Source: Oceanicoccus sagamiensis (lineage in GTDB: Bacteria; Pseudomonadota; Gammaproteobacteria; Pseudomonadales; Dasaniaceae). From it: a stretch of DNA of 64,000 nucleotides. A model generated the notes under the pieces. That model worked only from the letters and a program-made list of their open reading frames with translations. It made no database searches and was not told the origin of the DNA. Below are positions 19,558 to 28,579 of the stretch, in pieces. The DNA is taken from positions 1,860,001-1,924,000 of the forward strand of contig NZ_CP019343.1 in NCBI RefSeq assembly GCF_002117105.1, written 5' to 3'. The stretch's first letter is position 1; the number at the start of each line of letters is the position of its first letter. The translations under genes and the position numbers were made by a program.

Positions 19558-20649
19558 ATGAAGTTTTTTGATCGTTTTAAATCCAAGTCTGAAGCTGATA
19601 GCGAGAGTGAAGAGAGCCCCGTCGTTGACAATACCGGGCCAGAGAGCGAGGTGGTCGCAGTAGCAGAGACCGATGAGTCCTCTGTGGTTATTGCCGAACC
19701 CGAAGCGCCAGCCGAGCAGGTTTCTGCTGGATTTTTCTCTCGTCTTAAAAAAGGCCTTAAGCGAACCAGCAGCAGTTTTTCCAGCGGCATGGGTACCTTG
19801 TTTCTGGGTAAAAAAGAAATTGACGATGAGCTGCTGGAAGATCTTGAAACGCAATTGCTGGTCGCCGATGTGGGTATCGAAGCCACACAGTCTATTATGG
19901 ACAATCTCGCGCAACAGGTTTCCCGTAAAGAACTCTTTGATGCCGAAGCGCTTTACCAATCGCTGCAAAAAGAATTAGCGGCATTGCTAAAGCCTTCGGT
20001 AAAACCGCTGACTATCGATACCGGCAAAAAGCCCTATGTGATTTTAATGGTGGGTGTAAACGGCGTGGGTAAAACCACCACCATCGGTAAACTCACCAAA
20101 CGTTTCCAGGCCGAAGGCAAAAGCGTTATGTTAGCCGCTGGTGATACCTTTCGTGCGGCGGCGGTTGAACAATTGCAAGTGTGGGGTGAGCGCAATGATG
20201 TTCCCGTTGTTGCCCAGCATACCGGTGCCGATAGTGCTTCTGTGATCTTTGATGCGGTACAGGCCGCGCAATCGCGCAATGTTGATATATTGATTGCCGA
20301 TACCGCTGGTCGCCTGCACAATAAAGACAACCTAATGGAAGAGCTAAAGAAAGTTGTTCGAGTAATGGGTAAACTGGATGATACCGCTCCCCATGAAGTG
20401 ATGCTGGTATTGGATGCCGGTACAGGACAAAATGCCCTGTCGCAGGCGAAAAGCTTCCAAGAGGTTGTGGGGGTTACCGGTTTAACTCTGACCAAGCTTG
20501 ATGGCACTGCCAAAGGCGGGATTATTTTTGCCATCAGCAAACAGCTGGGTTTACCGATACGATTTATTGGCGTGGGTGAACAGGTCGATGACCTTAGGCC
20601 CTTTATCGCTGAAGAGTTTGTTGAAGCTTTATTCGACGACGAAGAATAA
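19558..20649 (+). CDS. ftsY: Signal recognition particle receptor FtsY
   Basis: The 363-residue protein has an acidic N-terminal A domain (about 10-60, rich in Glu/Ser/Val), then the N domain and the GTPase domain with the P-loop GVNGVGKTTTIGKLTKRF near residue 165, DTFRAAAVEQL, ILIADTAGRLHNKDNLMEEL and LTKLDGTAKGGIIF. FtsY docks ribosome-SRP complexes at the membrane for co-translational insertion. It leads the ftsY-ftsE-ftsX cluster; ftsE follows after 29 bases. Confidence 0.97.
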   Translation: MKFFDRFKSKSEADSESEESPVVDNTGPESEVVAVAETDESSVVIAEPEAPAEQVSAGFFSRLKKGLKRTSSSFSSGMGTLFLGKKEIDDELLEDLETQLLVADVGIEATQSIMDNLAQQVSRKELFDAEALYQSLQKELAALLKPSVKPLTIDTGKKPYVILMVGVNGVGKTTTIGKLTKRFQAEGKSVMLAAGDTFRAAAVEQLQVWGERNDVPVVAQHTGADSASVIFDAVQAAQSRNVDILIADTAGRLHNKDNLMEELKKVVRVMGKLDDTAPHEVMLVLDAGTGQNALSQAKSFQEVVGVTGLTLTKLDGTAKGGIIFAISKQLGLPIRFIGVGEQVDDLRPFIAEEFVEALFDDEE

Positions 20650-20678
20650 AAAACTTAATTAATGGTTGCGAAGCCTGA

Positions 20679-21350
20679 ATGATACAGTTCGACCAAGTCA
20701 GCAAGCGTTACCCCGGCGGTCATGAGGCGCTCAAGTCTGTAAGTTTTACTATTGAGCCTAATGAAATGGTTTTTTTAACCGGCCATAGTGGCGCCGGTAA
20801 AAGTACCTTGCTCAAATTAATGATGGTAATGGAGCGGCCAACTCAGGGGCAGGTATTAGTCGACGGGCAAAACCTGCGCGGCCTGCCCGCAAGAAAAATT
20901 CCCGCACTGCGCCGTGATATCGGTGTTGTATTCCAGAACCATCAATTATTATTTGATCGCACCGTGTTCGATAATATTGCGCTGCCCTTAGTGATTGCCG
21001 GCTACCAGCCCAGAGAAGTGGGGCGCAGAGTTCGTGCTGCTCTCGATAAAGTGGGTTTGCTGAGTAAAGAGAAACAAATGCCAGTGACCTTGTCTGGAGG
21101 TGAACAGCAGCGCGTGGGTATCGCCCGGGCGGTCGTCAACAAGCCCAAAATTCTATTGGCGGATGAGCCAACCGGTAACCTTGACCCGGAATTGTCCGCT
21201 GAAATTATGCATCTGTTTGAACAGTTTAACCAAGTGGGTGTGACGGTCCTGATTGCCAGCCACGACCTTAGCCTGATTGCCCGCTTACCCTACCGGATGA
21301 TGACCCTGCGCCAGGGTGAAATTGTCACTGCCCCCGGGGGTGTTGCTTGA
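20679..21350 (+). CDS. ftsE: Cell division ATP-binding protein FtsE
   Basis: The 223-residue ABC ATPase has Walker A GHSGAGKSTLLKLM, the Q-loop region VFQNHQLL, signature LSGGEQQRVGIARAV, Walker B ILLADEPTGNLDP and the switch histidine in ASHDLSLI. With FtsX it activates septal peptidoglycan hydrolases through envelope regulators during division. Its TGA overlaps the TTG start of ftsX by four bases (TTGA), implying coupled translation. Confidence 0.97.
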   Translation: MIQFDQVSKRYPGGHEALKSVSFTIEPNEMVFLTGHSGAGKSTLLKLMMVMERPTQGQVLVDGQNLRGLPARKIPALRRDIGVVFQNHQLLFDRTVFDNIALPLVIAGYQPREVGRRVRAALDKVGLLSKEKQMPVTLSGGEQQRVGIARAVVNKPKILLADEPTGNLDPELSAEIMHLFEQFNQVGVTVLIASHDLSLIARLPYRMMTLRQGEIVTAPGGVA

Positions 21351-22339
21351 ATAGTCCGGACAAAACCAGCGGCCGTAGGGATAGCAAAGGCGCCAGCCAA
21401 AGCCGAACCAGTACCGGCGATAAGATGAATAGCTATATGGCTCACCACCAACAAGTGGCCCGGGATAGCTTTCAACGTTTAATCGGTACTCTGGTCCCCA
21501 GTATGATGACCTGGCTGGTCATCGGTATTGCTCTGGCTCTGCCTACCGGTTTATTTGTCGCTCTGGAAAATGTGGAGTCGGTTAGCCGAGGTTGGGATGG
21601 TGCGGCCCAGATATCCCTGTTTGTGAATAAAGTCGTGCCTGAAGAAGATAGTCGAAAATTGGCGAGAAAGCTGCGACTTAGGGATGATATCTCCGAAGTT
21701 GACTACATTTCTCGCACTCAGGCCCTGGAGGAATTCCAGGCTTTATCGGGTTATGGGGATGTTTTAGAGCATTTGGACCAAAACCCATTGCCTGCGGTGA
21801 TTGTGGTCAGGCCAGTTGAGCAGGAGGTTTCAGCCGAGGCTACCGAAGCGCTTTATAAGGAATTAAAGGCCTTGCCTCAAATTGAGCAGGCCATTATCGA
21901 TTTAGAGTGGGTTCAGCGCCTCTACAGTATGATGGAACTGGGCAAGCGTATGACGCTGGCACTGGCGGCATTACTGGCGTTGGGGGTGTTATTGGTGATC
22001 GGTAATACCATCAGGTTGGCCATAGAGAGCCGCCGGGATGAGATTGTGATTGTAAAATTGGTTGGTGCGACCAATGCCTTTGTTCGCCGGCCTTTCCTGT
22101 ATACGGGTCTTTGGTACGGTCTGGGCGGTGGTATTGTGTCCTGGCTGCTGGTCTCGGTCAGCCTGTTCTGGTTAAGCGGCCCTGTGGCGGAGCTATCGGG
22201 CCTCTACCAGAGCCAATTTGTCCTCCAGGGTCTGGGCTTTGGCCAAACCCTGCTGCTATGGCTGGCCTCCGGCCTGCTGGGCCTGGCGGGAGCCTGGTTA
22301 GCGGTTAGTCGCCATTTGGGCTCCATAGAGCCTCGCTAA
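21347..22339 (+). CDS. ftsX: Cell division protein FtsX
   Basis: The 330-residue permease-like protein has four predicted transmembrane helices: one near residues 50-75 (MMTWLVIGIALALPTGLFVAL), then a large periplasmic domain (about 80-190), then three more helices in the C-terminal third. The TTG start at 21347 overlaps the ftsE stop and gives a 26-residue Ser/Lys-rich cytosolic lead; an ATG at 21425 is an alternative without a clear ribosome site. FtsX couples FtsE ATPase to cell-wall hydrolase activation in the divisome. Confidence 0.94.
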   Translation: MNSPDKTSGRRDSKGASQSRTSTGDKMNSYMAHHQQVARDSFQRLIGTLVPSMMTWLVIGIALALPTGLFVALENVESVSRGWDGAAQISLFVNKVVPEEDSRKLARKLRLRDDISEVDYISRTQALEEFQALSGYGDVLEHLDQNPLPAVIVVRPVEQEVSAEATEALYKELKALPQIEQAIIDLEWVQRLYSMMELGKRMTLALAALLALGVLLVIGNTIRLAIESRRDEIVIVKLVGATNAFVRRPFLYTGLWYGLGGGIVSWLLVSVSLFWLSGPVAELSGLYQSQFVLQGLGFGQTLLLWLASGLLGLAGAWLAVSRHLGSIEPR

Positions 22340-22423
22340 GCGCCCCTTGATCTCGCTCAAATAAACACCATATTGGGTGGTTCAGACCCTAATAAAAGCG
22401 TCTATCGGTGAACTTTTTAGTTA

Positions 22424-22450
22424 TTAGCACTCTAAGGGAATGAGTGCTAA
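22424..22450 (+). promoter_or_regulatory. Perfect CIRCE operator (HrcA site) upstream of rpoH
   Basis: TTAGCACTC (22424-22432), a 9-base spacer and GAGTGCTAA (22442-22450) match the CIRCE consensus without a mismatch. It ends 30 bases before the rpoH ATG, so it lies in the promoter or 5' leader. HrcA bound here would repress rpoH until heat titrates it. A loose promoter-like pair upstream (TTGATC at about 22347, CATATT 16 bases further on) is possible. Confidence 0.93.
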
Positions 22451-22480
22451 AATTGCCGCCGATTAATTGGAGATAGCGTT

Positions 22481-23329
22481 ATGAGTACCGCACTACAGAC
22501 TGTCAACTTAGTACCCGGGAGTAATCTCACGGCGTATATGCAGACTGTGAATAACTTCCCGATCCTGACCGCCGAGCGTGAGCGTGAGTTGGGTGAAGAG
22601 CTGTATTACCACGAAAACCTTGAAGCTGCCCGTGAGCTGGTTATGTCTCACCTGCGCTTTGTGGTGCATATCGCCAAATCTTACAAAGGCTATGGCCTGC
22701 CACTGGCGGATTTAATCCAGGAAGGCAATGTTGGCCTGATGAAAGCCGTTAAGCGTTTTAATCCCGAGAAGGGTGTACGCCTGGTTTCTTTTGCGGTGCA
22801 TTGGGTTAAAGCCGAAATGCACGAGTTTATTCTGCGCAACTGGCGCATTGTAAAAGTGGCTACCACCAAAGCCCAACGTAAATTATTTTTTAACCTGCGC
22901 GGCGCTAAGAAAAAGTTGGCCTGGTTAAATAATGCTGAAGCGAATGCCGTTGCCGATGACCTTGGCGTTGATGTGAAAGAAGTCCGCCGCATGGAAAGTC
23001 GCCTAACCGCTTCTGACCTGGGTTTTGATGCCGGTGCCGATGATGAAGATGATGGCGTCGTCGCCCCAGCGCATTATCTGGAAGATAACACGGTCAACCC
23101 TGCGGTGCTGTTGGAAGATGCTGATTGGGAAAGCAATAGCAACCAGCACTTGCAAGTAGCGTTGGAACAGCTGGATGATCGTAGCCGTGATATTTTGCAG
23201 GCCCGTTGGTTAAGTGAAGAAAAACCAACGCTGCATGAGATGGCTGATAAGTACGGTGTTTCCGCTGAGCGTATTCGTCAGCTGGAAAAAAATGCAATGA
23301 AAAAAGTCAGGGCAACCATGGAAGCCTAA
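22481..23329 (+). CDS. rpoH: Heat-shock sigma factor sigma-32
   Basis: The 282-residue sigma-70 family protein shows region 2 ([69 protein letters not shown], in pieces), the RpoH box region near [15 protein letters not shown], and region 4 with [45 protein letters not shown]. It directs transcription of chaperone and protease genes. Its place after ftsYEX is conserved, but the CIRCE element 30 bases upstream adds a second layer of heat control. A strong terminator follows. Confidence 0.97.
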   Translation: MSTALQTVNLVPGSNLTAYMQTVNNFPILTAERERELGEELYYHENLEAARELVMSHLRFVVHIAKSYKGYGLPLADLIQEGNVGLMKAVKRFNPEKGVRLVSFAVHWVKAEMHEFILRNWRIVKVATTKAQRKLFFNLRGAKKKLAWLNNAEANAVADDLGVDVKEVRRMESRLTASDLGFDAGADDEDDGVVAPAHYLEDNTVNPAVLLEDADWESNSNQHLQVALEQLDDRSRDILQARWLSEEKPTLHEMADKYGVSAERIRQLEKNAMKKVRATMEA

Positions 23330-23351
23330 TGGATTTCAGCCCTAACCAGAA

Positions 23352-23376
23352 AAACCGCCGTCAGGCGGTTTTTTTA
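23352..23376 (+). terminator. Rho-independent terminator after rpoH
   Basis: AAACCGCC (23352-23359), loop GTCA and GGCGGTTT (23364-23371) are followed by a further run of T to 23375. Confidence 0.92.
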
Positions 23377-23390
23377 TAGGCTGAGTAAAC

Positions 23391-23453
23391 GGTGGATTAC
23401 AATCCTCCCTACGTTAAGCCTGAACAATACTGTAGGGTGGATTACAATCCACC
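23391..23453. repeat. REP-like palindrome pair, inside-out orientation (locus C)
   Basis: Units are 23391-23408 (GGTGGATTACAATCCTCC, one mismatch) and 23436-23453 (GGTGGATTACAATCCACC), 27 bases apart. Here the CTACG and TGTAG flanks point inward, unlike the other pairs where they point outward. It sits between the rpoH terminator and the DUF423 gene. Confidence 0.8.
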
Positions 23454-23496
23454 ATCGCGCACCCAAAGTAAACTCGTTTAATTACGGTAAAAGGTA

Positions 23497-23877
23497 ATGG
23501 CCAAAACACTATTAATGATCGCAGCACTTAGCGGCCTATTGGCCGTTGCCATCGGCGCTTTTGGAGCTCACGGACTAAAGGGGCGAGTCACCACAGACTT
23601 AATGGCGGTTTACCAAACCGGCGTGCAATACCATTTCTATCACACATTAGCTTTATTGTTAGTCGGTATCTTAATGCTGCAATTCCCCCAGGAGTCACTG
23701 TTAAGCTGGAGTGGTTGGCTGTTTGTTGTCGGTATGATTATTTTTTCCGGCAGCCTCTATGTGATGGCATTAACCGGTATCAAATGGTTGGGGGCTATCA
23801 CGCCTATCGGAGGTGTGGCCTTTATTGCTGGCTGGCTAAGCTTGGCCATAGCTGTTTATAAAAATGTTGGCGAATAG
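23497..23877 (+). CDS. DUF423 family inner-membrane protein
   Basis: The 126-residue protein has four hydrophobic segments. The conserved family strings are [13 protein letters not shown] near residues 18-30, [19 protein letters not shown], and the C-terminal [15 protein letters not shown]. The family (YgdD-like, formerly UPF0382) is widespread, and no biochemical function is established. The trmB frame follows closely. Confidence 0.88.
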   Translation: MAKTLLMIAALSGLLAVAIGAFGAHGLKGRVTTDLMAVYQTGVQYHFYHTLALLLVGILMLQFPQESLLSWSGWLFVVGMIIFSGSLYVMALTGIKWLGAITPIGGVAFIAGWLSLAIAVYKNVGE

Positions 23878-23906
23878 AATTGAGTAAAATAGGTAAGCAA
23901 GTAACG

Positions 23907-24614
23907 ATGTCAGATCAAAACACGCCATCCGACGATAAAAAACGTCGCAGTATCCGCAGCTTTGTGCTGCGTACCGGTCGTATGACCCCAGGCCAACAAA
24001 AAGCTTACGATAACCATTGGCCCAGCAAAGGTCTATTGTTAGCCGATGGCATGATTGATTATGCTCAGGTATTTGGCCGTCAGGCGCCGGTGGTTTTGGA
24101 AATCGGTTTTGGCATGGGCGCGTCTCTGGTTGAAATGGCCAAGGCGGCACCGGAGCAAGACTTTATTGGTGTCGAGGTTCATGTCCCGGGCGTCGGTAAG
24201 TTACTCCACGGTATGGAGGAGCAGGGTGTCGATAATATCCGGGTTTATTGTGATGATGCAGTGGAAGTCCTAAAACAGTGCATTGCCGACAATAGCCTCG
24301 ACCGGATTCAAATCTACTTTCCTGACCCATGGCATAAGAAAAAGCACCATAAGCGCCGCCTGATTCAGGCTCACTTTGTACAGGCACTACGCAGCAAATT
24401 AAACGTTGGTGGTGTACTGCATCTGGCCACCGATTGGGAACACTATGCGGAGCATATGATGGAAGTGATGGCCGCCGCTGAAGGTTTTAGCAATCAAGCG
24501 GATGAGTATTGCTTCTCCGATCGGCCTGGCTATCGTCCGATCACAAAATTTGAAAAGCGCGGTGAGCGTTTAGGTCATGGCGTTTGGGATTTACTGTTTG
24601 AAAAAACCGCGTAA
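23907..24614 (+). CDS. trmB: tRNA (guanine-46-N7)-methyltransferase
   Basis: The 235-residue enzyme methylates G46 in the tRNA variable loop. Seen are [23 protein letters not shown], the SAM-binding [28 protein letters not shown], and the substrate-binding [22 protein letters not shown] 23907 ([10 protein letters not shown]) is preferred to a TTG at 23880 which lies 3 bases after the DUF423 stop; either is possible. Confidence 0.95.
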   Translation: MSDQNTPSDDKKRRSIRSFVLRTGRMTPGQQKAYDNHWPSKGLLLADGMIDYAQVFGRQAPVVLEIGFGMGASLVEMAKAAPEQDFIGVEVHVPGVGKLLHGMEEQGVDNIRVYCDDAVEVLKQCIADNSLDRIQIYFPDPWHKKKHHKRRLIQAHFVQALRSKLNVGGVLHLATDWEHYAEHMMEVMAAAEGFSNQADEYCFSDRPGYRPITKFEKRGERLGHGVWDLLFEKTA

Positions 24615-24658
24615 ACTGTCTGCCATCCCAGTTAATTACCATTTCAAGGATTCTATTA

Positions 24659-26056
24659 ATGGCCGCGACTTCCATCAAACAATTACTTGCTGGCTCAATT
24701 GCAACGGGTAATACCGTTAGGGTACAAGGTTGGGTACGAAGTCGCAGGGACTCCAAAGGCGGTTTTTCCTTTATGGCCATCCACGATGGCAGCAGCTTTG
24801 ATGCTATTCAGGCGGTGATCCCCGCAGAACTGGATAATTACCAAGACGAAATTTTGCAAGCCGGTGCTGGTTGTTCAGTCAAAATCACCGGTGAGCTGGT
24901 CGCTTCACAGGGCAAGGGTCAAGCCTTTGAAATTCAGGCGCAGTCCGTTGACGTGGTCGGCTGGGTCGATGATCCAGAATCCTACCCCATCGCTAAAAAA
25001 CGCCATAGCTTTGAATATCTTAGAACGGTCGCCCATCTGCGCCCGAGAACCAATACCTTTGGTGCGATTACCCGTGTGCGTACCGTGCTGGCCAATGCGA
25101 TTCATAATTATTTTTTCGAGCGTGAATTCCAGTGGATTAATACACCGCTTATTACTGCGAGTGATTGCGAGGGTGCTGGTGAGCTTTTTAGAGTTAGCAC
25201 GCTGGATTTAACTCATCTACCTCGCACAGAGAATGACGCTATCGACTTTGCTCAGGATTTTTTTGGTGAAGAGTCCTTTCTTACCGTTTCCGGTCAGCTT
25301 AATGTTGAGTCCTATTGTATGGCTTTATCCAAGGTCTATACCTTTGGCCCAACCTTTCGGGCGGAGAACTCCAATACCAGCCGTCACCTGGCGGAGTTCT
25401 GGATGGTAGAGCCGGAAATTGCCTTTGCCGATTTGAATGACGATGCAGACTTGGCAGAAGACTTTTTAAGCTATTTATTCAATACCGTACTGGAAAAATG
25501 CGAAGATGATTTAGCTTTCTTTAATCAGTTTGTCGATAAAACCTGTTTAGAAAGATTGCAAACGGTAGCCGATAAAAACTTTGTCCGTATGGATTATACC
25601 GAGGCGGTAAGTATTCTGGAAAAAACCAAAAAGACATTCGAATATCCGGTGAAGTGGGGTATTGATTTACAGTCTGAGCATGAGCGCTTTTTATGTGAAG
25701 AACATGTGGGCGCCCCCGTAGTGGTGATGAACTACCCTAAAGATATTAAAGCCTTCTATATGCGGATGAACGACGATGAAAAAACGGTAGCCGCTATGGA
25801 TGTATTGGCACCGGGTATTGGGGAAATTATCGGTGGCAGTCAGCGGGAAGAGCGCTTGGATATATTAAATGCCCGTATGGCCGAGCAGGGTATCGGTGAT
25901 GAACTATGGTGGTATAAAGACCTTCGTCGCTATGGCACCGTACCCCATGCTGGTTTTGGGCTGGGTTTTGAGCGCTTAATTAGCTATGTCACTGGTATGG
26001 AAAATATCCGTGATGTGATTCCGTTCCCAAGAACGCCGGGCAATGCACCTTTTTAA
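24659..26056 (+). CDS. asnS: Asparaginyl-tRNA synthetase
   Basis: The 465-residue class IIb synthetase has an N-terminal OB-fold anticodon-binding domain ([20 protein letters not shown]) and the catalytic core with motif 2 ([25 protein letters not shown]) and motif 3 ([15 protein letters not shown]). The absence of the longer aspartyl-type insertion and the NTSRHL string mark it as AsnRS rather than AspRS. An AAGGA site lies 10 bases upstream of the start. Confidence 0.97.
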   Translation: MAATSIKQLLAGSIATGNTVRVQGWVRSRRDSKGGFSFMAIHDGSSFDAIQAVIPAELDNYQDEILQAGAGCSVKITGELVASQGKGQAFEIQAQSVDVVGWVDDPESYPIAKKRHSFEYLRTVAHLRPRTNTFGAITRVRTVLANAIHNYFFEREFQWINTPLITASDCEGAGELFRVSTLDLTHLPRTENDAIDFAQDFFGEESFLTVSGQLNVESYCMALSKVYTFGPTFRAENSNTSRHLAEFWMVEPEIAFADLNDDADLAEDFLSYLFNTVLEKCEDDLAFFNQFVDKTCLERLQTVADKNFVRMDYTEAVSILEKTKKTFEYPVKWGIDLQSEHERFLCEEHVGAPVVVMNYPKDIKAFYMRMNDDEKTVAAMDVLAPGIGEIIGGSQREERLDILNARMAEQGIGDELWWYKDLRRYGTVPHAGFGLGFERLISYVTGMENIRDVIPFPRTPGNAPF

Positions 26057-26096
26057 ATCCCGGTAAAATCAGCACTATCAGTGAAAGAAAATAATA

Positions 26097-27326
26097 ATGC
26101 TGCATAGAATTTGGCTAAGTTTTTTTATTATAGGGTTTCTTTCCGCGCTGTATCAGTGGTTAGGTTTGGGCGACGCTGATGTTTTTCAGCGCATTGTAAA
26201 GTCCACGTTTGATATGGCGTCACTCTCCGTTGAGCTTTCAATTGGTTTGGTCGGTGTCTTGAGTTTGTGGCTGGGTATTGCAGCTTTAGGTGAAGCCAGT
26301 GGCCTAATGGCTAAGCTGGCGAGAATGTTATCCCCATTGTTTACCCGCTTAATGCCGGAAGTACCCAAAGGGCACCCGGCGATTGGCTCTATGACTTTAA
26401 ACCTTTCTGCCAATGTATTGGGTCTCGATAATGCAGCAACTCCCTTAGGGTTAAAAGCGATGCAAGATTTGCAGTCGCTTAATCCAAAGCCTGATACCGC
26501 CAGTAATGCACAAATTCTTTTTCTGGTATTAAATACATCTTCTGTCACATTATTTCCGATAACGGTTTTACTTTATCGTGCGCAACTAGGTGCAGCCGAT
26601 CCGGCATCAGTTTTTATTCCTATTTTATTAGCCACTAGCTGTTCGACTCTGGCAGGTTTATTAGTGACGGCCTGGGTACAAAAAATAAAATTGTGGGATA
26701 CGGTAGTGCTGGGTTATCTAGCTTTAATTATGGGGTCGTTATTTGCGGTGATAGCTTACTTTGCTACATTAAGTGCCGAACAACTACAGGAAAGCTCTAG
26801 TCTGGTTAGCAACCTAATGATTTTCAGTATTATTATGCTGTTCTTATTAGTCGCCCATTATAAAAAAGTGAATGTGTATGACACCTTTATTGAGGGCGCT
26901 AAAAAAGGGTTTCAGGTTGCTATCGATATTATTCCTTTTCTATTGGCGATGTTGGTGGCCATTGGGATCTTTCGGGCTAGTGGCGCATTAGATATTGCGA
27001 TGGATAGTGTGCGGGATATGGTGGCGATGGCGGGTTGGGATACTCGCTTTGTGGATGCCTTGCCAACCGCTATGATGAAGCCTCTAAGTGGTTCCGGCGC
27101 AAGGGCAATGATGGTTGAAACTATGAACACCCACGGAGTCGATTCCTTTCAGGGGTTATTATCAGCTACCATTCAAGGCTCCACCGAAACCACCTTCTAT
27201 GTACTGGCGGTCTACTTTGGCAGTGTCGGTATTCGCCACGGTCGTCATGCGTTGGCCTGTGGTTTAACAGCGGATATGGCCGGTATTGTTTCCGCTATTG
27301 CTATCGCTTACTGGTTCTATGGCTAA
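26097..27326 (+). CDS. Fused SpmA/SpmB-like nucleoside-recognition (Gate) membrane protein
   Basis: The 409-residue protein has about ten hydrophobic helices in two homologous halves. The first half contains SANVLGLDNAATPLGLKAMQDL, the SpmA signature. The second contains DIIPFLLAMLVAIGIFRASGALD and LSGSGARAMM with GSTETTFYVLAVYFGSVGIR, the SpmB signature. In Bacillus the two are separate spore-maturation proteins; proteobacteria that never sporulate often carry the fusion, and its transport role is unknown. It starts 40 bases after asnS. Confidence 0.85.
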   Translation: MLHRIWLSFFIIGFLSALYQWLGLGDADVFQRIVKSTFDMASLSVELSIGLVGVLSLWLGIAALGEASGLMAKLARMLSPLFTRLMPEVPKGHPAIGSMTLNLSANVLGLDNAATPLGLKAMQDLQSLNPKPDTASNAQILFLVLNTSSVTLFPITVLLYRAQLGAADPASVFIPILLATSCSTLAGLLVTAWVQKIKLWDTVVLGYLALIMGSLFAVIAYFATLSAEQLQESSSLVSNLMIFSIIMLFLLVAHYKKVNVYDTFIEGAKKGFQVAIDIIPFLLAMLVAIGIFRASGALDIAMDSVRDMVAMAGWDTRFVDALPTAMMKPLSGSGARAMMVETMNTHGVDSFQGLLSATIQGSTETTFYVLAVYFGSVGIRHGRHALACGLTADMAGIVSAIAIAYWFYG

Positions 27327-27598
27327 ATTAAAGCGCCAAACTGATAACTAAGCCCCGCTTTCCATCTAACAGCCCTGCTAAGCTGCAAGCTTTAAATCAC
27401 ACTTGTTTTGGTGGCCAGTCTAGCCCTGTTTGTTAGTTTTTTGGCCGAAAATGGAGTGAAATCACCTTATATGTGACACATTAACACCAATTTTTGTGCA
27501 TTTTTCCAATAGTGGTCCATACTCAAGGTGTGGCAAGGTAGTGGTACGGTTTATGGATTTACTTGCCCGCAAAGAGGTAAGAGGTAGAGGTAGTGATT

Positions 27599-27901
27599 AT
27601 GGCGCTGGATAAAAAAGAAACTGGAGCGGTTGATGAAATGTCTATTGTGGACGTTTTCACCAAGCTTATTTTTGATGCTGATTCCATGTTGGATGAGACA
27701 GAATCGCTGATTGTTGAGATTCTGGGCCAGATTGAGCCTTCATTATTCGAAGCTTCCCGCCGTGATATCAGTGAGTTCCTTCGCGCTATGGGTGTCGATG
27801 AAATGATCGCAACCGTTGGTCAGGTTAAGCGTGGTTTAGACCAGCAGCAGGCTGTTATAGCCTCTAATCGCTCAGGCAGCCGTTACCCGCTACATCGCTA
27901 A
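27599..27901 (+). CDS. Small acidic protein of unknown function
   Basis: The 100-residue, mostly helical, acidic protein (MALDKKETGAVDEMSIVDVF...) has no cysteine and no recognisable domain. The leader is unusual: three copies of GAGGTA (27574-27579, 27581-27586, 27587-27592) run straight into a GTG at 27593 and this ATG at 27599, so the start could be either. The 272-base gap upstream, after the SpmAB-like gene, shows no RNA or gene. Codon use looks like that of the neighbours. Confidence 0.6.
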   Translation: MALDKKETGAVDEMSIVDVFTKLIFDADSMLDETESLIVEILGQIEPSLFEASRRDISEFLRAMGVDEMIATVGQVKRGLDQQQAVIASNRSGSRYPLHR

Positions 27902-28063
27902 GTTGTTGTTTACTAGCCGTTTTATTCCCCCATATTGCTTAATTTAACCATTTAGCTTGCGACATTAGTCGTACTTTCACCTATTGTTATTTCCCCTTGC
28001 CTCGGTATCATGTGCCGCTTTCCGTTATACAGAATCTAGAAACAGCTAATTAAGAGGTATCCC

Positions 28064-28579
28064 ATGTCCGAAGCATCCCCATCTGAATCCTATAGCGTTG
28101 TTGTGACTGGAAAAATTGCTGAGGGATTTGAGCTAAGCCAGGTGAAAGGGAATGTTGGCAAATTATTTAAATTGGATGATGCCAAAGTAGAGAAGCTCTT
28201 TGCTGGCAAGCCGGTGGCTATTCGTCGTGGTGTAGAAAAAGGCCAGGCATTAAAGCTTCGTGCGGCTCTGGCCAAAGCCGGTGCTATTGCTGCGGTAAAA
28301 GTCGCCCGTAGCAAAGCCGTTGAAGAGCAAGCTGTGCAGACAGTTGATGAAACTGCGACGGTGGAAGCGCCTGTCGTTAGTAGCAATATTGAGATAAGTG
28401 CTGGGACAAGCGTTGAAACCAGCGTACAAACTCCCACCGAAATTACCTGCCCTCGCTGTGGTCATGAACAAGCTTTTGCTACAGCCTGTAGCTCATGCAA
28501 AATGGATTTGACCTTGCACCTTCAGCGCCTTAAACGCAAAGAAGAGATGCGCGCCTTCCGTCGTCAGCAAGCGGGTTAA
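28064..28579 (+). CDS. Protein with an N-terminal ~70-residue domain and a C-terminal zinc ribbon, function unknown
   Basis: The 171-residue protein has an N-terminal domain (about 10-80: YSVVVTGKIAEGFELSQVKG...KLFAGKPVAIRRGVEKGQA...ALAKAGA) of a kind seen in several uncharacterised gammaproteobacterial proteins. A Thr/Val/Glu-rich linker (about 85-125) leads to a zinc ribbon, CPRC at 129-132 and CSSC at 142-145, then a basic tail. Binding to nucleic acid or protein is plausible but unproven. Its stop overlaps that of the convergent RNase gene in the palindrome TTAATTAA. Confidence 0.7.
   Translation: MSEASPSESYSVVVTGKIAEGFELSQVKGNVGKLFKLDDAKVEKLFAGKPVAIRRGVEKGQALKLRAALAKAGAIAAVKVARSKAVEEQAVQTVDETATVEAPVVSSNIEISAGTSVETSVQTPTEITCPRCGHEQAFATACSSCKMDLTLHLQRLKRKEEMRAFRRQQAG

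Noticed and set aside
20034-20540. 168-residue minus-strand frame opposite ftsY
   Set aside because: Antisense shadow of the FtsY GTPase domain, with no recognisable motif.
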